NCBI GenBank assembly: GCA_902729315.2
Contig: LR746272.1
Span: forward strand, 9,728,327 to 9,792,326
Length of the DNA stretch: 64,000 nucleotides
DNA from: Spirodela intermedia
Taxonomy: Eukaryota; Streptophyta; Magnoliopsida; Alismatales; Araceae
Reading direction: 5' to 3'
Positions 1-12,800 of this stretch are shown here, in pieces. Position 1 is the stretch's first letter, and every line of letters starts with the position of its first letter. The notes under the pieces were generated by a model. It was given only the letters and a program-made list of their open reading frames with translations. It ran no database searches and was not told the origin of the DNA. A program made the position numbers and the translations under genes.

Positions 1-745
1 GGAAGTAGCTACAATCCTTTCGTCGAGAATCGTATGGGGGTGAAGATCGGTTAGATAAATCCAACAGTGGAGTTATGATAAAGTTTTTTAGAGATACCCA
101 GGAAATATTCTCTCGGGGGACCTGAGACTGGGAAAGAAGAATATGAACCTTTTAGTAAACATTGGCGTGATCACTGTTGTTGTTCATCTTACAATTAAAA
201 GGATTATGTGGTTCTTGAACTGCGAAATGTTGTATGAAGATATCTCATATCACGTTTTGTTCTGGAGCCCATGTGAGATGATAACAACTTACACCTTCTG
301 AGTTTCTTTTGGGAAATTGTATTGAGTCTTTAAAGAGTTACTTTGTTTTAGAAGCCTTGAGCTACGATGTGCATCCCAGGCTTTAAAGTTTATCAAAGTG
401 CTTCTTGGACAGTTGTCTGTTTTGATGCTATTCTCCGGAGAGACTTAACTTGCTGTTTCAAGTGACAAAAAATTCAATATCTTTAAAAAATTGAATCCGT
501 TATATGAAGTTTTCAATTTTCTTTATACTTAATGAATTGAATATACATTTTTTCAATCAAACTTTTCAAATGGAACATTTTTCGTGTGAATTTATATTTA
601 GAATTATATTTTATTTCTCATGTCGTTGAATTTTCTAAACTAACACCGCGTCCTACGGTTCACACCTCTAGTCTTAACGGTTAGTGTTCACCTTAATCAG
701 GGTCTTAACACCTCCCTTACGCCTTATCCCTGTTTAACATTTCAG
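1..745. other. Intron or upstream sequence of the PKC-substrate-like gene
   Basis: AT-rich sequence with no supportable exon. It ends in a pyrimidine-rich stretch and an AG at 744-745, where the first visible exon of the next gene begins. The 5' exons, including any signal peptide, must lie before the window. Confidence 0.5.
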
Positions 746-1476
746 GTACTTCAGCTTGCCCCGAAGGCAGATTCTACTGCAAAAATGTTGGAGACAAGCC
801 TATATTGTTGTTTTCGTCCCGAGTGAATGATCATATTTGTGGTAAGAAATTTGTATACGATTGACTATCCTTCTATTTAATATTTGTGGTAAGCCTATAA
901 GTTCTGGTATCCTGGATGAATTCATTCTAACCATGTTTACATCGTGTGTAACTGCAACATTCTATTTAATAAACATATTTTTTCTTTGAAAGTTTGTATC
1001 AAGAAATTTATGTGGCATTGTCTGTCAAAATTATTCTATGGGCACCATGTTTTTTTCGTCTAGAATCTCACTCAACCTTTCATCTCTATTCTAGATTGCT
1101 GTGATGGCAGTGATGAAAATGATGGCAGCATCACCTGTCCAAACACATGCTCCCTGGATGCAGATATCATCAAACAAAGTGCCACTCATGACTTAAAAGG
1201 GAGAAAAATGACACAAAATGACTCTGGAGTATATAGAAAAAGAGTCAATTTGGATGATCTTATTCTGAGACAGACAGGTGGAACAAATATATACCTGGTT
1301 TTTAAGATACCGTTGACAAAGCTTTCCTTCGAATTTTAAAGGTATCGTCTTTTTTATTTGCAGAATTGAGAGTAGCTGCATTTGTGGAATTCTTCCTCGC
1401 TGTTTGTGGGATTACATTTTGCTTCATTCGTCAGCGCAATAAATCAAGGACGAGAAACCGTAGGCAGAGGAGCTAG
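746..1476 (+). CDS. Glucosidase II beta-like / protein kinase C substrate-like membrane protein, 3' part
   Basis: Three exons are visible at 746-841, 1095-1277 and 1364-1476, with GT-AG borders and matching phases; the start lies outside the window. The protein has the cysteine-rich N-terminal module of the glucosidase II beta (80K-H) family: a [10 protein letters not shown] segment, [11 protein letters not shown], then [10 protein letters not shown], the acidic calcium-binding LDL-receptor-A-like repeat. Unlike true glucosidase II beta (about 500 residues or more) it has no long acidic or MRH region. It ends with a single hydrophobic segment ([18 protein letters not shown]) and a short basic tail rich in Arg. 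This matches the short plant paralogues called PKC substrate heavy chain-like. An ER or other endomembrane location is inferred from the family and the membrane segment; no enzymatic role is known to me. Confidence 0.85.
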
Positions 1477-2802
1477 GAACTAGTAGTAAGCACATTACTC
1501 TTTCATCCTCCCTTGAGTTATGAGAGGGTTACTTCATTAGTTCAAAGCATAGAATTCTTTAATCGAAGTCTGAGATGTCTACGTGATTAATGAAGCTCTC
1601 AGTTGTTTAACTGTTTGCATAATACAGTACAGAGGATTGAATTTCCCGTCTAAAGTCCTTTGTGATTATGTGTGCTCTTGTTTTTTCAATAACAGCGTCC
1701 GTCATATTGCATTGCAACACTTCAAGCACGGGGTGTGGATCAGCGTAATGTGCTGGGAGTTGTGGTACTGCAGGATTCAGACGGGATCATTATCGTGAAC
1801 CGTTCTGTATCTTGTATTTATTGAATTTGTATCCCTAATCCTCTCCTTTGGCTCAGGAAATCGTGAAGATAGCAAGTCGAGAGGACTGCCCTGGTTGTCG
1901 TCTTAATATCCTTACTTCTGAGATTGTAAAAAGGTGCGCGTCACCCGAGTTCTTGAGATATTTCAATTCTTGATTAAAGCCCCCTCCATCTTCCAGAGCC
2001 ATGCTTCTGCTCATTTCTGTATGCTAGATCATTAATTCGTGCTATTTTTCATGCCTAAATCTATTAATGGAAAATGACCCAGTTTCCCCTGCAAAGTTTA
2101 TGGTTCACTCAATGAGCATACATGTCCATCTAGTAATATTATCATTCTTCTGCCGGAGGAAGCTCTTTTGGAGCCATCTGGTAGTTGCTCATTATTTTTC
2201 TTTTTAAATACGGATAGCAAAGAATGGAGAATATTTAAGGGGATTGAATTCTCTCAGAAAATCATAAACGAATTTTCCGATAGTGGTGTCGATGTAGCAA
2301 TTAGCTATGAACATGATTTAAGAATTGAGGATGGAGGATGAAAATACGGTTCTGATGACTGCTAGAGTCCTAGGAGGAAGACGACGGCTCGTCTTCCCTT
2401 CACCCTCGCTGGATTCCAGAACTTTCCTTCACAGGGCTCAATACCGGTTCATATGCGGACAACGGAGCCCATCAACACAGCGGCCACCGCAGGGTTGAGT
2501 CGCCTCCTCGCGCCAGCGACAAACCCCGCGCAGATGCCACCACTGGCTGGTGCAGCCCGACGCGGAGGGGCCCTCCACGGCAAAGTTCACGGGCCGGCCG
2601 GCGGAGAACGCAGCCTTGGACGTAGCGCGGCTGGCGCGTTGTCAAACGAAGGTACCTGCGATGAACCAATGCATAGCCATATACATTTTAATGCATTTTT
2701 ACTAAGGGGAGCCCACATGGAACTACTGTTGGCAGGGTGGCGGCGGAACGAGATGGGCTAAAGCCGAACCAGGTTCCTCGCCCTCGGACATGGTCACCGG
2801 CA
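1477..2802. other. Intergenic spacer before the GDSL gene
   Basis: Holds the 3' UTR of the preceding gene and the promoter and 5' UTR of the GDSL gene. Open frames at 1583-1798 and 2453-2761 show no family features. An in-frame upstream ATG at 2737 would add 22 residues to the GDSL protein, but these do not look like a signal peptide. Confidence 0.5.
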
Positions 2803-4285
2803 ATGGCGGGGGAGGCTTGTTCCAGCAGGCTCACCATCTCCCTCCTTCAAGTCCTCGTCTTCCTCATCGCTAGAGTATGGGCTCAGCCGCCGCAGGTCCC
2901 GCCGGAGGCGATCAGCCGGAGCCCCTGCAACACGGTCTCCGCCCTCTTCGTCTTCGGGGACTCGACGGTGGACGCCGGGAACAACAACTACCTGGCGACG
3001 GCCCTGAAGAGCAATTTTCCGCCGTACGGGCGAGATTTCCTGGGCCACCTGCCGACGGGAAGGTTCACCAACGGCAGGCTGGCGACGGATTTCGTCGGTG
3101 AGTTCCGCTGCTGCACCGGCTCTTTCGACCCTCCACCCTCAGGTGAGGCTAAGACGTTTGCTCTGTGTTCCCCTAGCTTCGTATCTGGGCATCAAAGATA
3201 TGGTGCCGCCGTACCTTGACTGGACGCTCCCCGCAGAGGAGCTGAAGACTGGCGTTAGCTTTGCCTCCGCAGGATCCGGGTTCGATATTCTCACGGCTCA
3301 GATGAGTGTAGCCACTTCCTCCCCTCCTCCTGTGTTGGGCGCTCGAACTTTTTCTCCGTCGTTTTCCTGATTGCAGAGTTCTTGGGTTGTGAACCGTGTT
3401 TGGATGACAGGGGGTGATCCCGGTGCTCCACCAGCTGGACTATTTCAAAGACTACTTGCTCAAGCTCGATCTCCTCGTCGGGAGGAGGAGGAGCGAAGAT
3501 CTCATAAAGCGGGCCGTGTTTGTCGTCAGCGCCGGGACGAACGACTTCGTCGTGAATTACCTCACGATCCCCCTCAGGCAACAGAAGTTCAGCCTCGTGG
3601 ACTACCAGGCCTTCCTGCTCCATAACGTCAGGGTGTTCATCGAGGTTCCCTGGTGCAAAATGAGGAGCGAATAATTTATCTTCTTTCAAACTTATCTGGA
3701 TCCTTCATGCCCATTAACTCCAACCAACTCTCTCTCGCTGACTTAACAGGCTCTGATAGAACTGGGGGCGCAGAAGATCATCATGGTGGGCTTGCCTCCA
3801 ATGGGCTGTCTGCCGATTGTCATCACCCTCAAGTGGAAAGGCGTCTTCCACGACCGGGGTTGCGTCGAGGCCTACAACTCCATCTCCATGGATTACAACG
3901 AGAAGCTTCAGAGTGTGCTGCGGTATCTCCAGAGCCGATTCTCCGCCGACGGGGGAGAAATCATCTACGCGGACATCTACACCCCGGTCCTGGACATGGT
4001 CACGTCGCCGTCCAAGTTCGGTGAGTTCATCCTCCCAAAACCCTTTCTGACAACGAGGAAGCCTATCCACCTGACTAAGGTGGCGCTTTGCCACCAGGTT
4101 TCACGGAGGCGATGAGCGGGTGCTGCGGGACGGGGCTGGTGGAAGCGGCGATCTTGTGTAACCTCAAGTCCGTGGTCTGTGAGGACGCGTCCAGGTACGT
4201 CTTCTGGGACTCCATCCACCCCACCGAGAAGTGCTACTTCATCGCTTTCAATAGCATGCGGCACCTGATCGATCGCGTTTGTTGA
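2803..4285 (+). CDS. GDSL esterase/lipase, secreted
   Basis: Five exons: 2803-3097, 3177-3307, 3411-3644, 3750-4020 and 4098-4285, giving 372 residues, the usual size and exon count for plant GDSL lipases. The ATG at 2803 is chosen because a signal peptide follows ([18 protein letters not shown]). Block I is [14 protein letters not shown] with the nucleophile Ser near residue 54. Block III carries the Asn in [11 protein letters not shown], and block V holds the Asp and His in DSIHPTEK near residues 348-351; the oxyanion Gly region is also present. GLPPMGCLP and GCCGTGLVE are family hallmarks. It should hydrolyse acyl esters in the apoplast; the substrate cannot be read from sequence. The donor of intron 2 (at 3308) is the least certain border and was set by phase. 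A decayed relative lies just downstream on the other strand. Confidence 0.93.
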
Positions 4286-4689
4286 CGTAGTCTCTCGGAG
4301 TATGTAATGGGTCTTATTGATGTCATCCTTTCGACACTCATAAAGAAAAATAACATTTTTCATAGACATCATGAAACCCAGTCCCAATTTACTCTACTTT
4401 ATGATTCCTCGTTCTCTCCAGCCGTCACTTCTCCCCGTCTTTATTGCAGAGCTGCTATATATATTCATATATATATATATATTCATGTACATCTCTCGTC
4501 ACTCCGTGATCCGTAAAAGACCTAAAATCGAACGCAGAAGCTTTAAAATGAACCAGGTCTACGATTCCAAGCTCGAGACAGGCAGGTGGAGAGGTTTATC
4601 GTCGTCGTCTACAGCTAATAGCAGCAGGGGCGGGACAGTGAAACGGCGAAGGGGAAGCTGCCAGCTGTGCCTGACGAGATGACCGCTTA

Positions 4690-5520
4690 TCAGGTCAAAA
4701 TCTCTCTGACGGCTGCCGGAGCTTCATCTTTAATGACCTGGTACATCCTGTCGGAGGGATGAACAGTAACCCAGAAGAGGTACTCGTTGGAGGATGGTTG
4801 GGACAAGTTTCCATGCCCATACACGTCTCTCCGATCTCCACCATTCCCGACCCGCAGTACCTTTTCTCTGCTTCTCTGAGACCTGCCGGGGGGAAGGACC
4901 CTCACCACGACGCAGATGTATTTCTTAGGGTTCCTTCTTTCGTCTTTCAAGGCTCCATAGACGTCGACGTAGGCCGCAATCATGCCGGAAGACCTTGGAA
5001 TTGAATTGCATGGCCGCCCCGTTGTACTGGCCGTACGTCAGGGGATCATCGTCCGGCTGAGAGAGAGCGGCACCTTGATGTCCATCGTCAAGCATGCGAT
5101 CAGGTAGCTTTCGTACTCTTTCTGCGAGTACTCCCGTGATAGTTTCGACTGCGAGTACTAGTTCTGGATGAAGTTCTTCGTTCCGGTCCTCCCGACGAAC
5201 GGGGTGTCTCTCACGATCTCCCCTGCCTTCTGGGTGCTGACCAGCTTCCTCAGATGGGTAGTGTAGGAAGACGACTTGCTGCCATTCGCCTAGTGGAGGG
5301 TTTACTGATGCAGCAGAGTCGTCTATGGCGAGGAGGGTAATCCCCAGAGAGGCAATGAGGACGTCGTAACCAGAAGAGGCCGAAGCGAAGGTACTCCGCG
5401 TTCGTCTCGGAGTCGGAGAAGGCCGGGACCGCCGAGCTGACGCCTAAAGTTTCCGCTGCAGAGACGCCATTAATGCCGACGAAGAAGGATGTTACAGACA
5501 CAGGCGATCACTGTGGAGGA
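4690..5520 (-). pseudogene. Decayed GDSL esterase/lipase copy
   Basis: Read on the minus strand, pieces of a GDSL esterase appear in the right order but in different frames. They include a segment ending in ETLGVSSAVPAFSDSETN, then after a frameshift FASASSGYDVLIASL (family: [14 protein letters not shown]). A GTKNFIQN block follows with an in-frame stop directly after it, then REYSQKEYESYL, QYNGAAMQFNSK and YVDVYGALKDERRNPKKY. The last part is NEYLFWVTVHP, where the expected DS before HP is lost. The N-terminal GDS block is missing and part of the centre is deleted. This is a non-functional copy lying tail to tail with the intact gene. Limits are approximate. Confidence 0.85.
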
Positions 5521-5773
5521 AACCGGGGATAGATAAAGCCTTCTTTATGTGCCTCTCCCCGCCGCTGTGTTTGCCAGAACTTGAAGAGGAAGAGGACGAA
5601 GACGTACCGATGAAGACCGAGAGGGGTAAAACCGGGAAAATGTGGGCCTCGCTTCAGAAATCGTCACCCGCCCGTTCCCGACTCAGAACTCGGCCGATCC
5701 ACTGGAAACAAAGAGGGGAAGGAGGTTTTCGGCACCTTGGAGATCTTGCTACCCTGCGGGGGCTGTCGGAGGG

Positions 5774-7838
5774 ATGCAACGTCTTTGTGTGGGAGTCCGA
5801 CGGTGTTGCTTGAGGCGGCCGCCGCCGCAATCTCTTTCCAAATCGTTGCCCCGTCCTTCTCCTACTCCGGCGCCCTCCGACTGCCGGCGGGCGAGGAGCT
5901 TCTTCTCGCTGCAGACCCAGAAGACGGGGGAATGTCTTCCCGGAGAGTTTCTACGGCGGGCGTCGTTGGGGTTCTGCAGAGGGTCGCGATTCGCCACTGG
6001 TTTCACCCCGCTGAAGCCCAAGCCATTGGACTCCATCATCGACATTGAGAGGGCCAAGGCCTGTTCGCCGGAGGACCTCGTCTCGGTCTGGGACGACGTA
6101 AGCTCTCCGCGATGTCGTGCGGCTGTTCCTTCACAACTTTTCCTCCATTTTTCTGTGCAAATTCAAGATTGACTGTCGCGACGGGATTTCTGGTAGATCA
6201 CGGCTTTGAGCTTCATGAAGTTCACAAATTCAATAATATATATACATCATGCATCATCTTCAGTTGCCTCTGTCTTTGACGTTTCAATATACATTTCCTT
6301 TGGGCTGGACGAGTGGGCTGAGTTGGGAGCTGGAAGGCACCCTGGTGGGTGGGGGCAGGGGAGAGTTTCTCAGTAGGTATAGGAAATAGCTGATAAAATG
6401 AGGTCAGCCTGCTGAAGTGGAGAATGATGATGCTAGTATTCCCAGTCATCTCCCAAGGTTTCTAATTATGCCGACAGAATTCTAAGGAATTTATGATTGT
6501 AAAATTATCGAGTCTCTCCTACTTTCCAACCAGAAAGGAGAATGAGGTATATAGCTCTGGTACATCAGGGATCCTTGCCTTAGTTTTTGACCTAGTTAAG
6601 TCACGTTCATCATGCTAATCTCAATCTCCTATATACTTCAGCATATTCCTCGGCTATGAGGATGATCAATCGTTTGCCCAGATCCATATAGCTTCATAAT
6701 ATCGACTTTTTCTTTCAAAGAATTCTCATATTTTGTAATCGTGCGGCTTGCCAAAGTTTCTGCTGTTTGATTTCAATTGGCATTCCCCCTAGCATCATGT
6801 ATTTCTCAATGAAGATGGGATATGTTCTTCTTGTTCATAAACACTTCGTCGTCCATAAATTGTTATTGTGGAATTCATGGAATGCTCATGTGGCCAATTC
6901 AGAAGACAAGAATGATAGATAGAAGAAATCTTTTTGGGCTGATTGTTTCATTTTCCTCTGGGGCAGTATCATTTGGGAAGAGGTCATATCGGTGCATCTA
7001 TGAAAGCGAAGCTTTTTCATTTGCTGGAACAGCGTGCAATTTCCTGGTAGAGTGTCTACATTTCCCAGGTTCCAGCTGCCTATATATTGATTATTTCCCT
7101 ATGCTTGCTAAATCTTTTCACTTTTTCTCACAGTCGGTATTTCGTCCTGCCTTTATGGAGAGGGAGTGGTTACACTAACATGTTCATCCAAGGTACCATC
7201 TTCTCACGAGATTAATGCTCATAGCGACCAGAGTTTGCAATAATTCCCGTGTTCCTTGCCAAATTTACAGGATAATCATGCCTTTATTTTCATCCTCGTT
7301 AAATGATTTATTTTTCACCTCATTGGCGGATAATTATGAGTTTTCTGTGGATCACCACATTTACCCACTCAGAAACGAAGAAATCATAATGTTTCAAAGA
7401 TTTTTTTGCTTCGAAATTTCGTTTCTAGTGGTGCGGCACTCAAGAACAAACGACTGGTGCTCCCCATGGAACGGCCCCTGTTGCCATTCTCTCTCTTGAT
7501 TTCCTGGAACTGCTGAGAACTGTTGGTTTATAGTGCAGATGCCGCACGTCCTCATCACAGGCCTGGAAGACTACAAGGCGAGGGGGACCCAAGCAAGCCC
7601 CTACCTCACCGTCACCTACTACAAGGATTTCGCCGAGAGCAAGGACGTGGTGCTCGTCCGCGGTGACGTCGTGTTCACCAGCAAGCTCAGCGACCCTGAG
7701 GCGAAGTGGCTCATAGAGACGGCCCAATCCTTCTACCTGAACGACGGGAGGTACAAGCTGGTGGAGCGATTCAACAAGGAGACCCACGAGTTCGAGTTCG
7801 CCGACGTCCTCCGGGCGCTCGACATGCCGTCTGGGTGA
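5774..7838 (+). CDS. ATP11: Mitochondrial F1-ATPase assembly factor ATP11
   Basis: Four exons: 5774-6097, 6967-7046, 7134-7192 and 7534-7838, all phase-consistent, giving 255 residues. The first about 70 residues from MQRLCVGVRRCC are rich in Arg, Ser and Pro and poor in acidic residues, as in a mitochondrial presequence. Next come FATGFTPLKPKPLDSII and DIERAKACSPEDLVSVWDD, then across introns YHLGRGHIGASMKAK, YFVLPLWRGSGYTNMF and GLEDYKARGTQ. The C-terminal part holds RGDVVFTSKL, AQSFYLNDGRYKL and ends ALDMPSG. In yeast, Atp11p binds free F1 beta subunits and keeps them from aggregating before assembly; the same role in the plant mitochondrial matrix is inferred. Exon 4 begins at 7534 after TATAG, not after the nearby TGCAG, because only this restores QVQMPHVL in frame. 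It converges with the next gene. Confidence 0.93.
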
Positions 7839-8086
7839 TGATTCTCCGGATCAGATGCGACCATGCATTGTTGAATGATTTTTTAAGTGTGTAAGGGGGA
7901 CTTTGGGGGGGCACAAAGTGGAAATTTGGTGCTTTTCCGTCACATCATTGATTACCTCCATAAGGGTTTTGATCGAGGGGCACGACAGAGTTTGGATTTC
8001 GCAGTTTCTTCAACCATAAAGATAAGATATTTCCTCAGAGAATCGTTCTTGTTGCTATGGAGACATCGAGCTCCGCCGACTGCTGA

Positions 8087-9230
8087 CTACTTGAAGGGGT
8101 AGGACGCCTGCATGGCTATCCCGCAGAGGCCTTCTTTACTGACGCCGCGCTTGATTTTGATGTAGCCACCTTCGCCCCAGTCGCCTCCCCAGGAGTTCTT
8201 CACCAGCCAGTAATTGTCGCCGGCTTCCTTGCCGTACCCGACAGTTGCGACACCGTGGTTGAGGGAAGTCCCGCATTCCCCGGTGAAGACACCATTGGAA
8301 TACATCTGGAAGGAGAACCCGCCGGCGTCGATGGCGACGGACACCGGCTGGTTGGCGACCGCCGCCTGAAGCGCCGGCTCGCTGTTGACGGCGACGTTCT
8401 TGTAGCCCGCGATGGTGGCGGTGGGCTTGGACGATTTTCCGGCGTCGCAGGTCCCGTCTTCGTCTTTGTAAGGGTAGTTGGCCTCCGAGGCGAGCCCGCC
8501 GTTTCTCCGAATATATTGGAAGGCCAGCGTCATGAGGCCGCCTTTGCAGCCCTGGTTGCCGTCATTGACGTCGCAGTCGACGAGCTGCTTCTCGGAGAGG
8601 GGCACCAACTTGCCCGTCTTGATCTGGGTGATGCCCTCCACCGCCGCCACCGCCGAGAAGGCCCAGCAAGATCCTGGGTCAAAAGAGGCGAGTCAACGGG
8701 CGCCCTGCCAGTTCGGTCTTTCAAAATGTCAAACGATTCGGTTCGAGTTGTAGTTGGCTACCGCATTGACCCTGGTTCTTCACGGGAGTGACTGCCCCCC
8801 TCTTCCTCCAGTCCACGCTGACGGGAAGACCGGGCCTGAGCGGCTTCGGGCAGCCATATGACCCCCACTCATCTCCCTCCGCCGAACCGCAAGGTCCTTC
8901 GGCGGCTGCCGTAGACGGTGCGGCAGCGACCGGCGGGGGCTGAGAAAGCAGGCACAGATGCTTGGCCCTGAACTCCTCGTTGGTCATGTCGGCGAACTTG
9001 CTGTCCGTGAGATTGTACGAGAGCCCCATGGAGTTGACGACGTCGACGAGAGCGACATTGGAGCTGTAGATCTGGAAACGCCTCTCCTTCTCTCGGGGGT
9101 CGCCGTAGCTCCTCCCGTACCGAGCCAGCCACCGCTCGTACCTCTCCTCCACCGGGTCACTGCCGCCGGCAGCGGCGGTGGAGAACGCCCAGCCGTAGAG
9201 GGCCAGCAAGCACGCGAGCTGCAACTTCAT
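8087..9230 (-). CDS. Papain-family (C1A) cysteine protease, SAG12/SAG39-like
   Basis: Two exons on the minus strand, 8762-9230 and 8087-8673, give a 351-residue preproprotease. A signal peptide ([20 protein letters not shown]) is followed by an inhibitor I29 prodomain ([40 protein letters not shown]). The mature domain starts around [18 protein letters not shown]. Catalytic Cys near residue 159 lies in GSCWAFSAV, His near 296 in [11 protein letters not shown] and Asn near 316 in [14 protein letters not shown]. Gln of the oxyanion hole is in NQGQCG, which the intron splits. There is no C-terminal granulin domain. The family acts in vacuole or apoplast, often in senescence or defence. Odd: an Ala/Pro-rich insert with two extra Cys precedes the mature N-terminus. 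The ATG at 9230 is preferred to 9260 because it sits downstream of the likely TATA-driven transcription start. Confidence 0.93.
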
Positions 9231-9287
9231 GGCGGCCGGGCTCCGGCGAAGCCCCGCCATGGCAGAGGAAGGAGGTTTCTTTGGACC

Positions 9288-9295
9288 TCTTATAG
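9288..9295 (-). promoter_or_regulatory. Probable TATA box of the cysteine protease gene
   Basis: On the minus strand the sequence CTCTATAAGAGG lies about 60 bases upstream of the ATG at 9230, a normal plant TATA-to-start distance. It would place transcription initiation near 9258-9262, making the upstream in-frame ATG at 9260 unlikely to be used. Confidence 0.5.
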
Positions 9296-9604
9296 AGAGT
9301 GGCGTGAGGAGGGAAGGGGACACGAGGAGCGTGCTTGCATGGGCAGTCGGTGAAGTCTCGGTGTTGAGATTCCGTGCAAGGAGGCGGATGGCCACCCCAC
9401 GCCGCCGGAATGGGAACCCTCAAATGGGCCCAGTAATATGTCTGGGCCCTACTATGTGGCCTCATTAAGATAATATGCATCTGGGCGGTGGATTTTTCAG
9501 TACCCGCTTTTACGTAGGCTGACCGTCACATTTGTGTCTAATTGTCTGAATTCTGTCCTTGTACGGACATTTTTGAAAAATAAATGGTTCTTTTTTTTTC
9601 TCAC

Positions 9605-9830
9605 GAGTGTTACGAAACTAGTGAGAGGGCCAACTAACCAAGGGGAAGAAAAACAAAGAAAAAATATCTTGATTTGGATTGAATCAAACAAATATAATAA
9701 TGGGCCATGTATATGGGCCTTGTATGAAAGCGTTAAGCATCTAACTCACACAATTGTGATCTTCACATCGTAAAAGTTGTGGGGGTTACATGGCTCTTGA
9801 ACTTTATAATTAGGTAGTTAGGGTTTTGGT
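9605..9830 (-). repeat. Probable 3' LTR of the copia element
   Basis: Aligns by eye with 16111-16425: TTGGATTGAATCAAACAAAT against TTGGACTTGACTGAACCAAC, then ATGGGCCATG in both, then TACATGGCTCTTGAACTTTAT against TGCATGATTCTTGAAGTTTAT. It appears to have lost an internal piece of roughly 90 bases. It lies directly beyond the RNase H remnant, as a 3' LTR should on the minus strand. Confidence 0.6.
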
Positions 9831-12800
9831 ATTATTGAATATGGCAGCTTTAATAGCACATTGAAGCTATCTATAGCTTGAGCTTATGATTTGATATATA
9901 TAATTAAATATTATTATTTTTACACGCTCTTGAATAAAATGATTTTTTTTATCAGTCATCTTACTCCTTTCATGATATTATTTCTTAAGGCAATTCCATA
10001 GCTACTGTTAATATACACTTTTGTGGCTCTTTTTTGTCTATGAAGGTGTTGCATATTTGTTAGGTAAAGTGCATGAAAAACTAGACGATGCTGGACATAT
10101 TCAACTTCACAACTAAGAAGTCGCACCATGGAATTCTTCTATGAGGACCATGCGAAAGATGTATCTCTAAGAGAAAAATCAAAATTCAAATCAAGTATTT
10201 TCTCTCCTTTGCATCACCTTCACAAACACTATTTGAATATCCAATCAAGTGAAAACCTTCATTATATGAATACCAAGACCCATGATTCACTAGATATTTT
10301 ATATAAGTTAGGATTTTTTTTTAACATTTTTGAAATGAAGAGACTTTGGCTTTTTCACATTTTAATTTATTAATGCAACATCATTAAGAATATTCGACAT
10401 GTTACATACTAAATATTATAGTTAAAGAATGATCTATTAATGTTTTCCATTTCATCAAAAAATGGTATTTTTCATTCATACTCTTGCCACACATACTAGA
10501 ATGTTGTCTTCCATCTCAAACCTATTTGTGTTTTCTTGAGTATACTTTTGTAATGAAATGAATTTTTTTTAATGGTTTGTTTACCTTCAATGCTGACAAA
10601 ATAAGATAAATATCCTATTTGTCATTTCAGATTCTCTAACCATGCTCCTCTTGAGTTCTTTGAACATGTTTGTATTGTTGCATATGAAAGCCAAATCTAC
10701 ATACAAGCACACATGTAATGTATCTCCAAACTTTGCCTTTAGTTATGGAAGATGTTCATAAGGATCTCCAAACTATTTCAAAAAAAATTTAAAATTTATT
10801 ATTATATATTCTTGGTGCTTAATGAAGCAATAAAGATAATTTTTCTGCTTTAAAACGCCTCCAAAGCTTGGGGGTTTCTCAACATAAGTTTCATATTCTT
10901 GGAGATTATTTAAAACTTCTTACTTTACATTAATTTGAAAAGATTCTAATAGTTTTAAGCTGCTCATGGAAAGAGTAAATGAATGGTTTCTAAATGGACA
11001 GCATGAGCAACTATGTGTTCATATTGACCACTAACATTTTACTTAAACCCTTTGGTTGTTAACTTTATCTTGAAATTTATCTTCAACATTCCTATTTATT
11101 TTATACACCCACTTCATATCACCTACCCTTTTGCATTCTAGAAATGAGGCTAACCCTCTTGCATCATTTTTTATTTGTCTTTCTCATTTATGCTTTGCAC
11201 AGCATAAAAAATATACTGGTTCATACTCCACAAAAGGATAAAAAAAATTAAGTAGCTTCTTATGATACTCAGCACTTTATAGATCTCACTAAGATATCTC
11301 ATCTTGCTTAGTTGTAAACTCCTATTAAATGAAGATGACAATGAGTATACTACTGGAAAATATCAAACTCAGCCATTATAAATTTCTTAAATAAAATAAA
11401 TGATTATCATATCCAATTGTTACATTCACATTCAATTTTTATGAAGCTTATTCATCAAAATAGAATATTTGCATTTGCTTTATTCTTGCCATTTATAAGA
11501 TTAAATAATTGTAAGATCTTTTCATCAAGGTTGGTCTCTTTTTTATCCAAAATATCTACCTAGGCAATAATTTAAAATGCCTTCAAATGATGCACACTTG
11601 GCTGTTCTTCATACCATGGTTCATGAGGTTTTGCATTTTCCAAGCCTTTTGATAGAAAACCTAAAACTAAATATCCTACATAAGATATGACTTTAGTCCA
11701 AAATTATTTTTTCACATTTTCAGTTTTCATGACACTCTAGTCATGCTGAAGAGTTTACCTTTTTATCTGCAATTTTATTTTGATTTAGGGAAAATATTAT
11801 TTTGTTCATAATATTCTTAAAAATAAATTCATATAAAACTCTGCACATCTTAAAGCTAATATTGCAAACCCTTTTGATTTTCAGCAATAATAATAATTTT
11901 TAAGGCATAAAAAATCATAAATTAATTCTAACAACGAAATATTCTTGGCTTCATGAGCTTTAATTATCCTAAATGGTTTTGATAAAAAAATGGACCAATT
12001 ACACAAGAGTTATCTCTTATAAACATACATGAAATTATCCAAGTAGAAAGCCATGGATAATAAATATTACTATTGATGAGTTCCAAAAGATAACTTGATG
12101 AATTATTTGAACCTCATGTCTTGAATTCTAGATTTATGATGAATTTGTCTCTTTAAATTATTAGTCTGTTTACTACTTTTGAAAATGTAGATAATTACAA
12201 AAGCAATCACCAACAAAAAATTATGATTTGGACTTTGAATTTTGCCCTAATGTTTGAAGTAAAATATTGATATGATATTTTAATAATTCTAATTGATACA
12301 TATTATTTGAAATTATTACTTAAAATCATTTTTATGAAGAATTAGTTGATTGATTCTAAACTATATAAACAAACGTTCATAATTTTAAAAAATATTACTG
12401 AATATTAATTGAAAAATAGTTTTAAGATATCATATTTTGCCAAATTAATGATGTTAAATAATGATATGAGGATTTAGTTTTCTAATTTACACTCAAGTTT
12501 TTATTTGAGATGTTTTAGATTTAGCTTGATTATATAATCATTACTTTACTTAGAGATATATCCTTATCAGATATACTATAATCTTTAACTTCATACATAT
12601 GTACTAATATTTAATTGGTTTAACCTTATAAGAGATCTATATCCTGAAAGAGTATGTCATGTTCATTTCTAATTTTAATAATTTCTAATAATTTTATAAT
12701 TTGAATGTTGAATAATGACATCAAACAAGGAAAGGTTGCATCTTAAATTTATCTATAAATTCAGCTTCTATAATGGCTAAATATATAAGAACGATCATCT

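Noticed and set aside
2453-2761. Frame just upstream of the GDSL gene
   Set aside because: GC-rich, featureless and overlapping the likely 5' UTR.
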